A stretch of DNA of 11,609 bases, from NCBI GenBank assembly GCA_003553895.1, contig PWFM01000040.1:1-11609 (forward strand), read 5' to 3'. The translations under genes were made by a program, and so were the position numbers. The stretch is from Syntrophomonadaceae bacterium (GTDB taxonomy: Bacteria > Bacillota > Dethiobacteria > DTU022). Below the pieces are notes generated by a model that was given only the letters and a program-made list of their open reading frames with translations, ran no database searches and was not told the origin of the DNA. Positions 1-7,330 of this stretch are shown in pieces. Positions within the stretch are counted from its first letter, which is position 1; each line of letters opens with the position of its first letter.

Positions 1-1400
1 TAGAGCTGGACTACAGCCATGGCAATTTCAACATAACGTTCATGCGGGTAGCCGATTACAGCCACGTCGGCTATCTTCGGGTTGCGGCGTAAAACATCTT
101 CTATTTCGACGGGGAAAATGTTTTCGCCGCCCCGAATGATCAGGTCTTTTTTACGGTCGGCTATGTAGACGTAGCCATCCTCGTCCTTGCGGACCAAATC
201 ACCCGTATAGAGCCAACCATCCCTGATAGCTCTTTCGGTCATTTCCGGGTTTTTAAAGTATTCTTTCATGTTCCGGGGACCTTTTAGCAGTAACTCTCCT
301 ACTTCACCAACAGGAACATCAACCCCGTGATCATCAACCACGCGGGCCGAGACGTTATAGGTGGGTTTACCGATAGACCCGGGCCGATCGAGGACATCTT
401 CATCATAAAGGTTAAAAGTTCCGCCGCCGCCCCCTTCTGTAATGCCATAGATATTTCCGGTTTTGAAGGGCAGCAATTTTTTCATGTCTTTAAACAGGGC
501 TGACGGGACCGGCTGGGCGCCGATAACAATATTTCCGGTGACACAGGATAAATCGTAATCATTGATATCGATGTTTCCCTTTTTGATGGCATTGATCGAA
601 TCGGACATGGTGGGCACCGTGACCCAACCGTTGTTGATTTTTTCGTTGGCGATGGTTTCAATTAAATATTTGGGGTCGCTTAAGTCCAACAGCATGATAA
701 TTTTACCGCCTGCCAGGTAGGAGGGGAATGACAGGAAAAAGCTGCCGCTGTGGTAAAGGGGATGGGCGGCCAGGTACACTGTTTCATGTCCTTCCGAATA
801 AGTCAGGGCGTTACCGATACCGATTTCGTATAAGGTTTTATGGGCCTGACAGACCGGCTTGGGCGGACCGGTAGTCCCGGATGTAAACATCAATTCGGCT
901 GCCTCATCAGGGTCAACTTCGACAAGGAGATCTTCATTTTCCGGGTGCTCCCGGACTTCTGAATAAGGGATCATATCTCCAGGAATGTTGTCGCCGATGC
1001 AAATGTATGATTCGATTGTTTTCATTTCACCTTTGATCGGGTTAACTTTTTCCAGAAACCCTTCACTTAGGATAAAAGCTTTGGGGTTGCTGGCTTCGGC
1101 GGCATACTTGATATCTGAACTGGCAAAGCGGAAATTTAGGGGGACCGCTACCGCCCCTGCTCGAAGAATGGCGTGAAAGGTGACCACCCATTCAAGGCTG
1201 TTCATTTGCAGGTGTAATACAAAATCGCCTTTTTCAATCCCCAGCTTGTTTTTTAAATAGTTTGCTACACGGTTGGTTTGATCATTGAACTCTTTCCAGG
1301 TGAGCACCCGGCGCTGGTTTTTTGATGGATTGAACTCAATCAAAAAATCCTTCTCTGGATACTTGTAAGCATTAGTGATACCGTAAGAAGCAAAATTCAC
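1..1400 (-). CDS. AMP-forming acyl-CoA ligase (partial, C-terminus off the left edge)
   Basis: This gene encodes an ANL-superfamily acyl-CoA synthetase, which activates a carboxylic acid with ATP to an acyl-adenylate and then to the CoA thioester in the cytoplasm. The window holds 466 codons and the frame is still open at base 1, so about 50-80 residues are missing, including the region with the usual catalytic C-terminal lysine. Visible motifs in order are the phosphate-binding loop TSGTTGPPKP (about 173-182), the YGITE adenylate motif (about 318-322), YTGDL (about 398-402) and the hinge motif DRKKDLIIRGGENIFP (about 414-430). The start is GTG at 1400, with GGAGGG 6 bases upstream. The P-loop ends PKP where most relatives have PKG, and a five-glycine run follows YGITE. 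It is last in the visible operon, 133 bp after iorB. The FadD-like family call is firm; the acid it uses is unknown. As inference, it could activate a 2-hydroxy or aryl acid for the dehydratase upstream. Confidence 0.93.
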   Translation of the reverse strand, partial: MNFASYGITNAYKYPEKDFLIEFNPSKNQRRVLTWKEFNDQTNRVANYLKNKLGIEKGDFVLHLQMNSLEWVVTFHAILRAGAVAVPLNFRFASSDIKYAAEASNPKAFILSEGFLEKVNPIKGEMKTIESYICIGDNIPGDMIPYSEVREHPENEDLLVEVDPDEAAELMFTSGTTGPPKPVCQAHKTLYEIGIGNALTYSEGHETVYLAAHPLYHSGSFFLSFPSYLAGGKIIMLLDLSDPKYLIETIANEKINNGWVTVPTMSDSINAIKKGNIDINDYDLSCVTGNIVIGAQPVPSALFKDMKKLLPFKTGNIYGITEGGGGGTFNLYDEDVLDRPGSIGKPTYNVSARVVDDHGVDVPVGEVGELLLKGPRNMKEYFKNPEMTERAIRDGWLYTGDLVRKDEDGYVYIADRKKDLIIRGGENIFPVEIEDVLRRNPKIADVAVIGYPHERYVEIAMAVVQL

Positions 1401-1533
1401 CTTATTCCCTCCTCATCATTAAGTATATTGCAGTTAACGGCACGGTGCCCACCGGTTAAAAAGCGGGCCCCTGCTGTTAACCAAAAACGCTCAAAAACAT
1501 TTAACCCGGTCAGACTCAATGATCCAGCCAGTT
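1401..1533 (-). promoter_or_regulatory. 133-bp gap between iorB and the ligase, with GC-rich dyads and spaced GTTAA motifs
   Basis: No gene is visible here. GTTAA occurs three times on the plus strand, at 1433 (GTTAAC), 1455 (GTTAAA) and 1476 (GTTAAC), spaced 22 and 21 bp, or about two helical turns. Between them lie the near-palindromes GGCACGGTGCC (1439-1449) and GCGGGCCCCTGC (1463-1474). The gap is the longest in the left half of the window, so it may hold a promoter, operator or mRNA processing site for the ligase. No convincing intrinsic terminator is present because the possible stems close on loops that are too small. The ligase ribosome binding site is at its left end. Confidence 0.3.
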
Positions 1534-2118
1534 TTAACCGGAAACCTCGCGGCCTGCATTGAAGGCCTTTTTGTTAAGTTCCACAAACTTTTGCGGCACC
1601 ATCCGGCCGATTACATCGAGCCATGCTTCTTTATCTCCACCAACCAGGTTGGACAGTGCGCCGAGCAGGACAACACCGATCATGGCCGGGTTCCCCAAGT
1701 CTTTGGCTATACCCGTCCCTTCAACCCAGAGGACTTTATCGGCCCTTTCCAGGAGCAGGGCTTCAATTTCTTTTTTAGACGGGTAGTTGGCCTTGCCCAG
1801 GTTGACCAGGGGCGGGTTGATGCGGTAATCATTAACCAGGGCCAGTGATTTTTCTTTTAAGAAGTGGGGGAACCGGGCTGCTTCCAGCATCTCAAAGCCA
1901 ATCAAATAATCGGCATTGTTTTCTTCTACAAGGGGTGAATATACTTTTTCCCCCCAGCGAATGTGGCTGTCTACCTGCCCGCCCCGCTGGGCCATGCCGT
2001 GTACTTCCGCCTTTTTTACATCATAACCCAGCTGCAACCCTACTTCGGCCAGGATATTGCTGGCCAGGATCGTGCCCTGTCCGCCGACACCGGCCATCAA
2101 AAAGTCAATGTTTTTCAT
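1534..2118 (-). CDS. iorB: Indolepyruvate ferredoxin oxidoreductase beta subunit
   Basis: This is the 194-residue beta (gamma-domain) subunit of an indolepyruvate-type 2-oxoacid:ferredoxin oxidoreductase. With IorA it decarboxylates an aryl or branched 2-oxo acid, joins the product to CoA and reduces ferredoxin. The N-terminal glycine-rich motif AGVGGQGTILAS (about 9-20), followed by EVHGMAQRGGQVDSHIRWG (about 38-56), is typical of the family, and the length is usual for IorB. It starts at ATG 2118 with a GGGAGG element about 9 bases upstream and ends in TAA. It lies 40 bp downstream of iorA, the normal IorA-IorB order and a sign of co-translation in stoichiometric amounts. Family assignment is secure. 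Specificity for indolepyruvate over phenylpyruvate or other 2-oxo acids cannot be told from sequence. Other 2-oxoacid oxidoreductases (Kor, Vor, Por) split their domains differently, which argues for Ior. Confidence 0.95.
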   Translation of the reverse strand: MKNIDFLMAGVGGQGTILASNILAEVGLQLGYDVKKAEVHGMAQRGGQVDSHIRWGEKVYSPLVEENNADYLIGFEMLEAARFPHFLKEKSLALVNDYRINPPLVNLGKANYPSKKEIEALLLERADKVLWVEGTGIAKDLGNPAMIGVVLLGALSNLVGGDKEAWLDVIGRMVPQKFVELNKKAFNAGREVSG

Positions 2119-2158
2119 GTCTTCCTGCCTCCCTCTAATTTTTTAAGGCTGCTTTGTT

Positions 2159-3907
2159 TTACCTTTCGATTATGGCCTCCTGGGGACATACTTTGACGCA
2201 AAGGCCGCAGCCGTTACATAACAGGGTATCGATACGGACGTGATCTTCTTCCTGGACCAGCGGAGAGCATCCGATATCCAGGCAAATACCGCAGTTGATA
2301 CAGATTTCAGGATCCACTTCCGGCGGGGTGTGCTTTTCCCTGGTGCTGAGGACGCAGGGATGGCGGGCAATGATAACCGACGGTTCTTTGCTGTTAAGGT
2401 GGTCTTTAAGTATTTTTTCCATTTTATCGATGTCGTAGGGGTCGCAGATATCGACTTTTTCATAACCGATACCACGAACCAGTTTTTCGGGATCAACAAC
2501 TTTGGCGGGATGGCCCTGGATGGTTTTGCCGGTGCCAGGGTGCTCCTGGAATCCGGTCATTGCTGTGGCGTTGTTGTCCGATATAATCGTGGTGGTGTTA
2601 CCCTGGTTGTAAAGAACGTCGATAACGGGATGGACTCCGGAATGCAGAAAAGTGGAGTCTCCCAATACGGCCACTACATCATCTTTTACACCGGCCTTGT
2701 CGATGCCGTGGGCAACTCCGATGCTGGCTCCCATGCAGCCGGTTGTATGCATAGCATTTAATGGAGGCGCAAAGGCCAGGGTATAGCAACCGATATCCCC
2801 CGTAACCAGGACTCCTTCTTCCCTGAGGACATGGAAAAGGGCCCGGTGGCCGCATCCCGGGCAGAGCATGGGTGGACGCATCGGACGATCCAGATCGCTT
2901 TTTAACTCTGGCGGTGCCGGCGGCGCTTCGATCAAACCCGCTTTCACAGCACAGCTGCGCACCAGGGAGGGGCTAAATTCGCCGAGTATGGGGAAGATAT
3001 CTTTGCCATGAACTTCTATACCCATCAATTTCAAGTGTTCTTCCAGGAAGGGATCGAGTTCTTCCACTACAACGATTTTTTCCACCTGGTCAGCGAATTC
3101 TCGGATTAATTTTTCGGGCAGGGGATAGACCATGCACAGTTTCAGGAAAGTGGCATCGGGAAATACTTCCCTGGCATAATGATAGCTGACGCCGGCGCTG
3201 ACGATACCCAGTTTGCTGCTGCCCGGTTCGATATAGTTAAGCGGGGTGGTCTCGGCAAACTCGGCCAGTTCCTTCAATCGTTCTTCCACTACCGGGTGGC
3301 GGCGCCTGGCGTTGGCGGGGACCATGACGAATTTCTGGGGATCCCGTTCGTAGGCGGGTGGTTCTTCCGGCGGTGGAGGCGGGCCTTCATCTGTGTAATT
3401 AACAGGCGTAGAGGAATGTGACAGACGGGTTACACTGCGAACAATAACCGGAGTGTCGAATTGTTCGCTCATATCTAAGGCAACGCCTACAAATTGTTTG
3501 GCTTCCTCACTGTCCGAAGGCTCAATCATCGGGCATTTGGCGAACTTGGCATAGTTCCGGTTATCCTGCTCATTTTGAGAGCTGTGCATGTTGGGGTCAT
3601 CGGCGCAGACAATGACCAACCCGGCCTTCAAGCCGGTATAGACGGCGTAAAATAGTGAATCTGCGGCTACGTTTAAGCCGACGTGTTTCAAAGTACTCAT
3701 GGCCCTTGTGCCGGCATAAGCTGCGCCGATGGCTACATCGAGAGCCACTTTTTCATTGGGAGACCATTCGGCAAATACGCCCGGATAATTGGCGTAGTTA
3801 GCCAGTATTTCCGAGCTTGGAGTCCCGGGATAGGCAGCAGCTACTCTAACCCCGTGCAGGTAGGCTCCATAAGCGAAGGCCTCATTTCCAGTCATTAATT
3901 TTTTCAA
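2159..3907 (-). CDS. iorA: Indolepyruvate ferredoxin oxidoreductase alpha subunit
   Basis: This is the 582-residue catalytic subunit, which binds thiamine diphosphate and iron-sulfur clusters. The N-terminal pyrimidine-type domain shows YPGTPSSEI (26-34) and DPNMHSSQNEQDNR (104-117). A proline-rich linker (about 175-184) follows. The TPP pyrophosphate domain shows CPGCGHRA (349-356), DIGCYTLAFAPP (371-382), GDSTF (416-420), TAMTG (448-452) and HPGTG (456-460). Two C-terminal 4Fe-4S sites follow: Cys536/539/542/547 with the IorA-type CxxCxxCxxxxC spacing, and Cys564/567/570/574 with standard CxxCxxCxxxC spacing. Length and domain order match full IorA. The start is taken as TTG 3907 because AAGGAGGG lies 6 bases upstream; an in-frame ATG at 3895 would sit too far from it. 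It lies 26 bp after the dehydratase subunit gene, so reduced ferredoxin would be made beside a ferredoxin-dependent enzyme. The physiological substrate is not determined. Confidence 0.96.
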   Translation of the reverse strand: MKKLMTGNEAFAYGAYLHGVRVAAAYPGTPSSEILANYANYPGVFAEWSPNEKVALDVAIGAAYAGTRAMSTLKHVGLNVAADSLFYAVYTGLKAGLVIVCADDPNMHSSQNEQDNRNYAKFAKCPMIEPSDSEEAKQFVGVALDMSEQFDTPVIVRSVTRLSHSSTPVNYTDEGPPPPPEEPPAYERDPQKFVMVPANARRRHPVVEERLKELAEFAETTPLNYIEPGSSKLGIVSAGVSYHYAREVFPDATFLKLCMVYPLPEKLIREFADQVEKIVVVEELDPFLEEHLKLMGIEVHGKDIFPILGEFSPSLVRSCAVKAGLIEAPPAPPELKSDLDRPMRPPMLCPGCGHRALFHVLREEGVLVTGDIGCYTLAFAPPLNAMHTTGCMGASIGVAHGIDKAGVKDDVVAVLGDSTFLHSGVHPVIDVLYNQGNTTTIISDNNATAMTGFQEHPGTGKTIQGHPAKVVDPEKLVRGIGYEKVDICDPYDIDKMEKILKDHLNSKEPSVIIARHPCVLSTREKHTPPEVDPEICINCGICLDIGCSPLVQEEDHVRIDTLLCNGCGLCVKVCPQEAIIER

Positions 3908-3933
3908 TTCTAACCCTCCTTATTGGTCAAACT

Positions 3934-5130
3934 TCATTTTAATTGTTCAAAGAATGGTTCCAGCTTGGCCAAAACCTGGTCTTCAGAAAACAAACGCAGG
4001 TCGGCCATGTCCGCCTCAAAAACTGCGCCGGGCAAACCGGTTTTTTCCCTGATTAACTTACTTTTGGCGTAAAGGCCAAAAGCATTAGGCTTACAACTGC
4101 GGTTGGAAAACAATACGAAACCGTCTACATCGTATTTATTCATAAAGCTGATCTTTCGATTGACCCGGTACTCAAAGCAGCGGTTTACAAATTCATGGGT
4201 ATAGTTTTCGGCCAGGCTTTCCAGGGGGCGGTCAAGGTCGAAAGAATAGGCCCAGGAATGGGTGTACTGGGAAGCCACGACCAGCGCTCCCCTTGAAGCA
4301 AAAAGTTCAGAGAACCAGCGCAATTTAGGCCAGCAGGGGATGTGATCGAAATAGATTTTGTGGCGCTCCTCAGGTATGGCGGTTATTCCTTTCTCGATCC
4401 GTTCATCGATTTCCTCTTTTAAGGCCCGGTAATAGTCGACGGCAGCCTGCGTGCCCCTGAGAGTCACAATAGGAGCCATGTGAAAGCAGGCATCGAAAAA
4501 GCCGAAAGGAGCCGGTTTGAGAGCGGCTGTATCGAGAATTTCATTCCAGAGGCGGCAGGCTTCGCTGGATAAGCTCAATACTTCAGTCAGCCGATCATAA
4601 TCAAAAGTTTCGCCGGTCTGTTTTTCGATAAATTTGATCATTTCATGCAGCTGTTCGATAAAGTATTCTATACAGAGATGATCGGTTTCCAATCCCACCC
4701 GCGGTGAGTCCAGCAGGAAGTAGGGGGCGTCATATAAGCGGCTTGCTACTTCGAACCACTTGGGGAGACTTCCGCACTGGGTGTTGCAGCAAAAAAGCAG
4801 GTCGGGTTCCAGGATTTTCCCCACGGGGTGCTCTTCCGAGTAAGCATCACCGATACCGCAGCGGGCATAGCCGCATAAGTCGCTGGCATAGCCCCTGCCT
4901 TCTGCTGCAGCCGAAAGCTCATGGGCTACTTTCCTGGCTGCGGCGACGGCACCGAAATTTTCCGGGTAATAGGGGAACAGTCCGGCGGCATATATCAGTT
5001 CTACCGGGAACACGGCGGTAACCCAGGCAACCGGCCGCCCTTCTTCTTTTGCTCTCAATCCGGTTTCATTGTATTTTTTCATTATTTCTTTCATCAGTTC
5101 CGCAGTTTTAAAAGTATTTTTTGCGCTCAA
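3934..5130 (-). CDS. 2-hydroxyacyl-CoA dehydratase / benzoyl-CoA reductase-type subunit (second of pair)
   Basis: This 398-residue protein belongs to the HgdB/HadBC/FldBC/BcrBC family of iron-sulfur subunits. They either remove water from 2-hydroxyacyl-CoA by a ketyl-radical route or, in benzoyl-CoA reductase, reduce an aromatic ring. The N-terminal fold motif VELIYAAGLFPY (43-54) is visible. Candidate cluster ligands are Cys86 or Cys91 (DLCGYARC), the group CCNTQC (114-119) and Cys346 (SNRSCKPN). The late cysteine lies exactly 52 residues from the end, as in the upstream paralogue. The start is TTG 5130, overlapping the paralogue's stop as TTGA, with GGAGGT 8 bases upstream; this is tight translational coupling of two heterodimer subunits. 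iorA follows after 26 bp. No activator ATPase is encoded nearby. Dehydratase is favoured over reductase because a 2-hydroxyacid dehydrogenase lies just upstream, but the sequence alone does not decide. Confidence 0.88.
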   Translation of the reverse strand: MSAKNTFKTAELMKEIMKKYNETGLRAKEEGRPVAWVTAVFPVELIYAAGLFPYYPENFGAVAAARKVAHELSAAAEGRGYASDLCGYARCGIGDAYSEEHPVGKILEPDLLFCCNTQCGSLPKWFEVASRLYDAPYFLLDSPRVGLETDHLCIEYFIEQLHEMIKFIEKQTGETFDYDRLTEVLSLSSEACRLWNEILDTAALKPAPFGFFDACFHMAPIVTLRGTQAAVDYYRALKEEIDERIEKGITAIPEERHKIYFDHIPCWPKLRWFSELFASRGALVVASQYTHSWAYSFDLDRPLESLAENYTHEFVNRCFEYRVNRKISFMNKYDVDGFVLFSNRSCKPNAFGLYAKSKLIREKTGLPGAVFEADMADLRLFSEDQVLAKLEPFFEQLK

Positions 5131-6269
5131 CGGCTGCCACCTCCAATCATTTCCATAAAAGCATGGATCCTGGTGCGGGCCTGGCCCAGCCCGGTGCCGC
5201 CAAATTGAGATTCAATGCGTATTGCCGGAAAGCCCTCCGCCTGCATGGCCTTCAAGTTGTCGTAGCCGTCAAAGTTTTCCGGTTCGCAAAAAGTCAGATG
5301 CAGCAAAATTGCTCCCGTCGCTTTTTTTTCTTTAGCCATCCCGGTAAGGAAATGCCTTCTCGGGTTATATTCAACATCAAATGCGGCCGAAGGGATCCGG
5401 TTGAGCTGCCTTTCAGCGAGAGCTTCCAGGGGATCTTCCGCGGTGCTGACATCTGCTTCAATATACCTGTAGCCGTTTTGAAAATCGTCGGCTACCACCG
5501 TGCCGCCAAACTCTTCAATATAATCGAGGACTTCGAAAGGTTCAAGCAACGTCCCCGACATTAAGAGAGGCATGTGACCGTTTTTGGCCTCCTTATTTTC
5601 CTTCTCTTCCAGCTGCTCGAGGGAAACCTGCAGCAGGCGGTTAACTTCTTCACGGGGCATAATCATGCTGGCGTTAATAACGGTGTAGAGCTGGCGTGAA
5701 CTGAACAAACCCGGGTAACGGCTGTGCAGATTATTTAATTTGCGCAGCATCTTTCGATTTTGGTTATACAGTTCAATGCTCCTGATCAGTTCTTCATTCT
5801 TAATCGGTGCGCCGCGGTACTCTTCGAGGCCCTCTTTTATTCTAGTCAACTCGCCAAGGAGGTACCTCCGGGCGCTGCTTCGGTTTACCTGCCGGGGCAG
5901 GCGGAAATTTTCCATGTAGGGCAGAGGGTGGATCTGTGCCCAGAGATCAAGCAGCATCCGCATTGTGTCGCAGGTATGGGGTATGATCAACCCGTCCAGG
6001 AAGTCCAATCCTCCTTCCAGCGCGCGGGCTAAAGAGCTCCGGGAATGAGAACAGGCCCAGGCCTGGAGATGAGCATTGGCTTCTTCTAAGTTTGTGCTAC
6101 CGCCGACGATCCCGTATGGAAAGAAGCCGGCGGCATGGAGCATTTCTTCAGGGACATCGCTTAAGAGAAAGCCGATTGCCCTGCCCCCGGTTTCCTTTTT
6201 CCACCGCCCGATTGCTTCGGAACGGTTTTTTAGAGCATATTCAAACGGTGCGAACAGGTCGGTTTTAAT
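5127..6269 (-). CDS. 2-hydroxyacyl-CoA dehydratase / benzoyl-CoA reductase-type subunit (first of pair), non-standard start
   Basis: This is a second HgdB/HadC-family subunit, about 380 residues from an ATT start at 6269 (382 from a CTG at 6275). The first in-frame ATG is at 6143 and would give 338 residues. The 42 codons upstream of it are open and coding. They include the segment AIGFLLSDVPEEMLHAAGFFPY, split by that ATG, which aligns with AWVTAVFPVELIYAAGLFPY of the downstream paralogue. An AAGGAG element at 6285-6280 sits 4 bases before the CTG and 10 before the ATT, just after an in-frame stop, with no ATG, GTG or TTG between. Three candidate cluster cysteines are Cys73 (WACSHSR), Cys100 (PHTCDT) and Cys328 (TFCEPE). 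The C-terminal GQARTRIHAFMEMI fits the family. The pair probably forms the heterodimeric dehydratase component. Family call is firm; the exact start and substrate are open. Confidence 0.85.
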   Translation of the reverse strand: MKTDLFAPFEYALKNRSEAIGRWKKETGGRAIGFLLSDVPEEMLHAAGFFPYGIVGGSTNLEEANAHLQAWACSHSRSSLARALEGGLDFLDGLIIPHTCDTMRMLLDLWAQIHPLPYMENFRLPRQVNRSSARRYLLGELTRIKEGLEEYRGAPIKNEELIRSIELYNQNRKMLRKLNNLHSRYPGLFSSRQLYTVINASMIMPREEVNRLLQVSLEQLEEKENKEAKNGHMPLLMSGTLLEPFEVLDYIEEFGGTVVADDFQNGYRYIEADVSTAEDPLEALAERQLNRIPSAAFDVEYNPRRHFLTGMAKEKKATGAILLHLTFCEPENFDGYDNLKAMQAEGFPAIRIESQFGGTGLGQARTRIHAFMEMIGGGSR

Positions 6270-6275
6270 AGGCAG

Positions 6276-6285
6276 TCCTCTCCTT
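6276..6285 (-). promoter_or_regulatory. Ribosome binding site fixing an upstream non-AUG start
   Basis: On the minus strand the bases read AAGGAGAGGA and are directly followed by CTG CCT ATT AAA ACC in the dehydratase subunit's frame. This is a strong Shine-Dalgarno sequence and is the reason for placing the start near 6269-6275. The next ATG lies over 130 bases downstream and has no comparable site. Confidence 0.6.
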
Positions 6286-6310
6286 TATTGTTTATTAAAT
6301 AGTCCATCAT

Positions 6311-7330
6311 TTATTTTAACCATTGCGGATCTCCTTCAAAGCCGGGCACTACGTTTAATATCGGTTCCCCGTTTAAAAAACGCTCAATGTTGTCAACAAA
6401 AACCCCTCCGAATCTTACCGCATACATGTCGGTCCAGCTAGAAATGTGTGGTGTAATCAGGATATTATTGCAATCCCAGAGTTCATCTTCGGGAGGCAGG
6501 TACGAAGGCAGAGGCTTTTTTATCCAGTGGGTGTCGTTGGCGGCGCCGGCAATCCAGCCTTCATTTAAGGCCCTGATTAAATCTTCCTTAACTATTAAGG
6601 CCCCCCGGGCGCAGTTTATCAGATAGGCTGATTCTTTCATCAGTTTAAAGGTTCTTTCATTCATCATCTCCTCCGTGTCATCAGTGAGCGGGCAGGACAG
6701 GACCAGAAAATCGGCCTGGCGGATAACTTCATCTACCTCATCGTTTAAGTACATCTCATCCACATGGGGGATGTCCATCTTCATGATGTCCGTGCCGATT
6801 ACGCGCATATCAAAACCTTTGGCCCTTTTGGCAATCTGCCTGCCGATACCGCCCAGCCCGACGATGCCGATGGTTTTTCCATAAAGTTCTTCACCCCGAA
6901 CCCTAATGTACTTCTTTTCCTTTTGTTGATCCCAGAGCTGGTTATACTTTTTGGCCAGGTTCAGCATCAGGCCAAGGACAAATTCAGCTACGGGAATACC
7001 CGAACCGCCCGGAAGGCAGGCCAGAGGGACATGGGCAGGTACCTGGCCCCACTTGGCCCAGTGATCGATTCCGGCGCTAAAAGACATAATCCACTGCAGG
7101 TTCTTCATTTCCGGAACCCTTTCCACGATTACCCCGGATCCGATGATGTGGGTATCCAGGTATTCATCGGGGATTGATTCGGCTGAACCGTCCTGGAGCA
7201 GACGAATCTTGATTTCTCCCCTGGCTGTTTTATCGGGGAATTTTTCTTCAATTATTTCCTTATATTCCTCAGGACTGCCCAGCCCGGGTTGCAGGGCAAC
7301 CAGAATATTCAGGGGGTTAAATTCTGTCAT
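6311..7330 (-). CDS. D-2-hydroxyacid dehydrogenase (NAD-dependent type)
   Basis: This is a 339-residue D-isomer-specific 2-hydroxyacid dehydrogenase, expected to interconvert a 2-oxo acid and a D-2-hydroxy acid with NAD(P)H. The Rossmann motif GIVGLGGIG is at 155-163. Asp181 at the end of the next strand (RVIGTD) favours NAD. The catalytic Arg is at 242 (NCARGAL) and the catalytic His at 295 (ITPHISS). The Glu normally just before PLP is Lys272 here (WIKKPLP), which is odd for an active dehydrogenase, although some branches of the family lack this Glu. The start is ATG 7330 with GGAGGTG 7 bases upstream. The frame stays open to 7492, but that 54-codon extension looks non-coding and has no supporting ribosome site. 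Next to the dehydratase pair, it is a good candidate to make the 2-hydroxy acid that is later dehydrated as a CoA ester. Confidence 0.93.
   Translation of the reverse strand: MTEFNPLNILVALQPGLGSPEEYKEIIEEKFPDKTARGEIKIRLLQDGSAESIPDEYLDTHIIGSGVIVERVPEMKNLQWIMSFSAGIDHWAKWGQVPAHVPLACLPGGSGIPVAEFVLGLMLNLAKKYNQLWDQQKEKKYIRVRGEELYGKTIGIVGLGGIGRQIAKRAKGFDMRVIGTDIMKMDIPHVDEMYLNDEVDEVIRQADFLVLSCPLTDDTEEMMNERTFKLMKESAYLINCARGALIVKEDLIRALNEGWIAGAANDTHWIKKPLPSYLPPEDELWDCNNILITPHISSWTDMYAVRFGGVFVDNIERFLNGEPILNVVPGFEGDPQWLK

Noticed and set aside
1454..1481. Intrinsic terminator after iorB (GC-rich dyad followed by TTTTT on the minus strand)
   Set aside because: The stem includes a mismatch and would need a two-base loop, so it is not a stable terminator.
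1519..3421. Plus-strand open frames opposite iorB and iorA (1519-1848, 1845-2138, 2240-2761, 3179-3421)
   Set aside because: They lie antisense to well-supported genes, have no recognisable domain and no good ribosome site.
4704..5564. Plus-strand open frames opposite the dehydratase subunits, up to 147 codons
   Set aside because: They are shadows of the minus-strand genes and show low-complexity, family-free translations.
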